From Mucilaginibacter sp. SG564 (GTDB lineage: Bacteria; Bacteroidota; Bacteroidia; Sphingobacteriales; Sphingobacteriaceae), in NCBI RefSeq assembly GCF_013149275.1, contig NZ_JABGNA010000007.1, forward strand, positions 190,448 through 254,447: a DNA stretch of 64,000 bases, written 5' to 3'. A model generated the notes under the pieces. That model was given only the letters and a program-made list of their open reading frames with translations. It made no database searches and was not told the DNA's origin. This document shows positions 61,182-64,000 of the stretch, piece by piece; position 1 is the first letter of the stretch, and each line of letters begins with the position of its first letter. The position numbers and the translations under genes are program-made.

Positions 61182-61242
61182 ATTCAAAATTAATACAGAT
61201 TTACGTTAAACCTTTTAGCACTAAATTCATCTATAGTACTGT

Positions 61243-62190
61243 ATGAAAAGCGATATGGACAATAGGGAGTGGCTGGATGATTATGAATCACTAAAACGGA
61301 TCGATGCCAGGAATCCGTTTGTGGTTCCAGCTGGCTATTTCGATGAATTAGCGCAGCATATAACATCACGCATAAGGCTGGAAGAGCTAAAAAGCTCATC
61401 CACCGGATTTTCCGTGCCTGAAAACTACTTTGATCAATTAAGCAGTAATATACAAAGCCGCATACGTGTTGAGGACGCTGTGAACACACAGGACTCCGGT
61501 TTTACCGTACCTGAAAATTATTTTAATGAACTTGGCAGCAATATTCAAAGCAGAATAACTATTGAGGAGGCATTAAACCCGGAGCATCAGGGTTTTAGTG
61601 TGCCCGAAAATTATTTTGACGAACTGAGCAGTAATATCCAAAGCAGGATAGCTATTGACGAATTGGTAAATAATGAAGCCGAAAGCTTTACCGTGCCCGA
61701 AAATTACTTCGAAACACTGAGCGGTAATATTCAAAGCCGGATAGCCGTTGAGGAGCATATCAGCAGTGAAGCCGAAGGTTTTACCGTGCCCGAGAATTAT
61801 TTTGAGCAGTTAAGCCGGAATATCTTAAGCAAAACTGTTAATGAGGAAGAGGTAGCAACCGCCAAAGTAATTACCTTGCCGGCTGCCGTTAAAAAGAAGG
61901 GCATTGTACGCAGGATGTTCGCATCACAAACCTTCAGGTATGCTACTGCAGCCTGCTTTGCCCTTATATTGGGTATTGGACTGTTGGTAAGAAATGGTGA
62001 TTCTCCTGTAAAACATGATCACTCATTTTTACATGAGCAATTGTCGACCGTGCCTGTTGATGAAATTAAGAGCTATCTGCAATTACACGCGGATGCAAAT
62101 GATACCCGTAGCCTGATGGATGGCGGACAGCAAATTAATACTGCAAATCTGGATGAAGATCTGTCGGACTATTTGGATTCCACTAATTAA
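61243..62190 (+). CDS. Putative anti-sigma membrane protein with six 31-residue repeats
   Basis: A 315-residue protein. Residues 26-210 hold six repeats starting at 26, 56, 87, 118, 149 and 180, with consensus F(S/T)VPENYFDELSSNIQSRI followed by a variable acidic stretch; the first copy has VPAGYF. A single membrane helix lies at about 233-249 (TAACFALILGIGLLV). The N-terminal repeats would be cytoplasmic and the C-terminal 65 residues periplasmic. Position after an ECF sigma gene suggests sigma binding. Many Bacteroidota carry one VPxGYFexL motif in such proteins; the six-fold expansion is unusual. Not a recognised zinc anti-sigma family, so the role is inferred. Confidence 0.75.
   Translation: MKSDMDNREWLDDYESLKRIDARNPFVVPAGYFDELAQHITSRIRLEELKSSSTGFSVPENYFDQLSSNIQSRIRVEDAVNTQDSGFTVPENYFNELGSNIQSRITIEEALNPEHQGFSVPENYFDELSSNIQSRIAIDELVNNEAESFTVPENYFETLSGNIQSRIAVEEHISSEAEGFTVPENYFEQLSRNILSKTVNEEEVATAKVITLPAAVKKKGIVRRMFASQTFRYATAACFALILGIGLLVRNGDSPVKHDHSFLHEQLSTVPVDEIKSYLQLHADANDTRSLMDGGQQINTANLDEDLSDYLDSTN
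61318..61872 (+). repeat. Tandem 93-bp coding repeats (six copies)
   Basis: In-frame repeat units begin at 61318, 61408, 61501, 61594, 61687 and 61780; units 2 to 5 are exactly 93 bp (31 codons). Shared coding text includes VPENYF and NIQSRI. Synonymous differences between units show that they are not very recent. Confidence 0.9.
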
Positions 62191-62201
62191 CGATACTTTT
62201 A

Positions 62202-62690
62202 ATGCGCATATTGATCAGGTATATTCTTATTTTATTTTTTATAATGGCAGCGGGTTACCAATCCTTTGCACAGGTAAATAACAACCTGGTGCAGAGGCAA
62301 AAGATAACCCCTGCTCCTTTGCGTGATAAAAAAAACACCCGCCAGAAACTTGATGCGGCTCATGACAGGTTTATCACCAAGCAGCTTAACCTTACCGATG
62401 AAGAATCGGCTAAATTTTGGCCCATATACCGTCAATATCAACAGGAGCTTACCGCCGTTAACGTGCTCAAGCGCCTAAACAACTCCAGCGCAGCGGCCAA
62501 TGGTACCGAACAAATAGATAAAGAAATTTATTACGAAAGCCAGCAGGTAGCCATACGCAAGCGTTATAAAGACGCTTTTCTGAAAATACTCCCCCCCGAA
62601 AAGGTAAGCGAGCTTTACAAAAGCGAACGCGAGTTCCGCGATGAGCTCATCAAACAACTCAGCGAACGCAGCGAAAGAGCAGGGAACTAA
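62202..62690 (+). CDS. Periplasmic Spy/CpxP-like sensor protein (putative)
   Basis: A 162-residue protein with a signal peptide (about 1-23, ending QSFAQ) and an all-helical mature part. FITKQLNLTDEESAKFWPIY resembles the LTxxQ-type helix of Spy/CpxP and heavy-metal sensor proteins, and the C-terminus is strongly charged (KSEREFRDELIKQLSERSE). It begins 11 nt after the anti-sigma candidate, giving a sigma / membrane regulator / periplasmic sensor trio. Family assignment is tentative. Confidence 0.65.
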   Translation: MRILIRYILILFFIMAAGYQSFAQVNNNLVQRQKITPAPLRDKKNTRQKLDAAHDRFITKQLNLTDEESAKFWPIYRQYQQELTAVNVLKRLNNSSAAANGTEQIDKEIYYESQQVAIRKRYKDAFLKILPPEKVSELYKSEREFRDELIKQLSERSERAGN

Positions 62691-62698
62691 CTAATTAT

Positions 62699-62856
62699 TG
62701 AATTATTGATTTAGTGAATTAGTGATTGGTTTTCAATTAGTGATTTTACAATAGCTAAAGTGTTAAGGGAAATGACGATTTTTGTATCGTCATAAATCAA
62801 TAACTCAATAATTATTCTACTCCCCCAACTCAATAATTCACTAAATCAATAATTCA
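62699..62856. repeat. 23-bp perfect inverted repeat, GAATTAGTGA/TTATTGA words
   Basis: Arms 62699-62721 and 62834-62856 are perfectly complementary; the core is GAATTATTGATTTAGTGAAT. Further AATTAGTGATT words lie inside the left half, and AATGACGAT/ATCGTCAT (62770-62793) forms an inner stem. It separates the sensor gene from the aminotransferase gene. Confidence 0.88.
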
Positions 62857-62870
62857 CTAATTGCTCTCCC

Positions 62871-64000
62871 ATGCCTACTCTTCGCCAGATCTTTTTAACC
62901 AATAACGCGCAAACCACCAATTTTCCGCTGTTGCTGGAGTTTGAACGGGCCGAGGGAGTATATATGTATGATACGGCAGGCAAAGCCCATACCGACTTGA
63001 TATCGGGCATTGGCGTAAGCAGCCTGGGTCACGGCAACCCTAAAGTTATAGCAGCCATCAAACACCAGGTTGACCAATACATGCACCTGATGGTTTATGG
63101 CGAATACGTACAAACACCACAAGTGCGTTTTGCCGAAAAGCTGGTGTCTGTGCTGCCTCAAAATCTGCAGTCGGTATACTTTACCAATTCCGGTGCCGAG
63201 GCCGTTGAGGGAGCCTTAAAACTGGCCAAACGTTATACCGGACGCCAGCAGATCATCGCTTGCCATAACTCTTATCACGGCAGCACCCAGGGCGCCTTAA
63301 GCGTAATGGGCAACGAAGAATTTAAACAGGCTTACCGCCCCCTATTGCCTGGCGTAAGCTTTATACGTTTTAACGAGGCAGACGATCTGCAGCTCATCAC
63401 CCATCAAACCGCCTGCGTTATTATCGAAACGGTACAAGGCGAAGCTGGTATCCGTGTACCCGATTTTGCTTACATGCAGGCCCTGCGCAAGCGCTGCGAC
63501 GAAACCGGCACTTTGCTGATACTGGACGAGATACAGGCCGCTTTTGGCCGCACAGGTAAACTTTTCGCTTTTGAACATTTTGACATTGTACCCGATATTT
63601 TATTGCTGGCCAAAGCGCTGGGCGGCGGTATGCCTGTAGGTGCTTTTATCTCCTCTAACGCTATCATGGGCGCGCTGAAAGAAAACCCCATCCTGGGTCA
63701 CATTACCACCTTTGGCGGGCACCCGGTGTGTTGCGCCGCCGGACTGGCAGCATTAGAAGTACTACTGTACGACAACCTGGTATCCGGCGTAGCCGAAAAG
63801 GAAGCCCTGTTCCGCAAATTACTGGTTCACCCGGCTATTAAACAGGTACGGGGCAAAGGTCTTATGCTGGCTGTTGAACTGGACAACTTTGACCTGAATA
63901 AAAAAATAATCGACCGCTGCATTGAACACGGCATCATCACCGACTGGTTCTTGCATTGCAGCAACTCCATGCGTATAGCCCCTCCGCTTATTATTACTCC
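62871..64000 (+). CDS. Class III aminotransferase (acetylornithine/4-aminobutyrate type), cut by the window end
   Basis: A PLP enzyme of which 376 residues are present; no stop is reached before the window ends. YFTNSGAEAVEGALKLAKRYTGR, CHNSYHGSTQGALSVMG, DEIQAAFGRTGKLFAFEH (Asp binding the pyridine N) and LLAKALGGGMPVGAFIS (PLP Lys) identify class III. The substrate may be acetylornithine, ornithine or a related amine; the sequence does not decide. ATG at 62871. Confidence 0.9.
   Translation, partial: MPTLRQIFLTNNAQTTNFPLLLEFERAEGVYMYDTAGKAHTDLISGIGVSSLGHGNPKVIAAIKHQVDQYMHLMVYGEYVQTPQVRFAEKLVSVLPQNLQSVYFTNSGAEAVEGALKLAKRYTGRQQIIACHNSYHGSTQGALSVMGNEEFKQAYRPLLPGVSFIRFNEADDLQLITHQTACVIIETVQGEAGIRVPDFAYMQALRKRCDETGTLLILDEIQAAFGRTGKLFAFEHFDIVPDILLLAKALGGGMPVGAFISSNAIMGALKENPILGHITTFGGHPVCCAAGLAALEVLLYDNLVSGVAEKEALFRKLLVHPAIKQVRGKGLMLAVELDNFDLNKKIIDRCIEHGIITDWFLHCSNSMRIAPPLIIT

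Noticed and set aside
62895..63691. Minus-strand ORFs at the right end
   Set aside because: Shadows of the class III aminotransferase, which has full family motifs on the plus strand but no stop before the window end.
1..64000. tRNA, rRNA, prophage, transposase or integrase genes
   Set aside because: None recognised on either strand by reading gaps and coding regions; small structured RNAs cannot be excluded without a covariance search.

Overview
The window looks like chromosomal DNA of a Bacteroidota bacterium, most likely family Sphingobacteriaceae (Mucilaginibacter or Pedobacter type; genus not resolvable by eye). Grounds: a PorT-like gene next to ubiE/menG, a T9SS type A C-terminal sorting domain, TAnnTTTG promoter elements, two OmpH/Skp genes beside bamA, uppS and murI, SusC-style plug and CarboxypepD_reg-like segments, and a split transketolase. 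I see no rRNA, tRNA, CRISPR array, prophage or classical transposase. About 57 protein genes are supported; nearly all are housekeeping, envelope or transport genes.

Layout. 0-11 kb: LpxR-like deacylase, arfB, cmk, cupin, dCMP deaminase, sugar MFS transporter, LysE exporter, purF-type amidotransferase, secreted amidohydrolase, alkB. 11.7-24 kb: ammonium transporter, then a minus-strand complex I operon nuoH-I-J-K-[plug-like gene]-L-M-[DUF4139 gene]-N without nuoA-G. 24-35 kb: a minus-strand envelope cluster (alpha/beta hydrolase, CBS protein, nadK, DUF6089, exbD, uppS, bamA, two ompH, murI) with a small S23-type four-helix-bundle gene inserted in it. 35-45 kb: SDR, ubiE-porT, a Gfo/Idh/MocA plus DUF1080 pair, engB, a DUF559 nuclease gene, UbiA prenyltransferase, Crp/Fnr regulator, epimerase, USP. 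45-60 kb: M3 peptidase, two PAP2 phosphatases, APC permease, Kup, T9SS-tail protein, FAH, M23 peptidase, Bcp, split transketolase. 60-64 kb: ECF sigma factor, repeat-bearing anti-sigma candidate, periplasmic sensor-like protein, and a class III aminotransferase cut by the window end.

The most unusual content is between the genes. At least 17 intergenic gaps hold imperfect to perfect inverted repeats, many built from short directly repeated words whose sequence differs from gap to gap; the best is a perfect 32-bp inverted repeat at 58016/58096. Other families are CCCCTCT-TG-AGAGGGG elements, CCTCTCC...GGAGAGG elements, and TGTCATnCTGA hairpins. Two small genes sit inside such elements with their 3' ends encoded by a repeat arm: a DUF559 PD-(D/E)XK-like nuclease (41608-42006), whose gene-less counterpart lies at 14684-14791, and an S23/IVP four-helix-bundle protein (32473-32853), whose word family also occurs gene-less at 3468-3540. 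I read this as candidate small hairpin-bounded mobile or domesticated elements with cargo-carrying and empty versions. This is the best candidate here for an undescribed system, and it is inference from layout only.

Other notable items: an anti-sigma candidate with six 31-residue repeats before its membrane segment; two non-complex-I genes embedded in the nuo operon, one joined to nuoK by a TGATG overlap; three evenly spaced palindromes with covarying arms upstream of alkB; and promoter elements so close to the arfB and engB start codons that leaderless mRNAs are likely.
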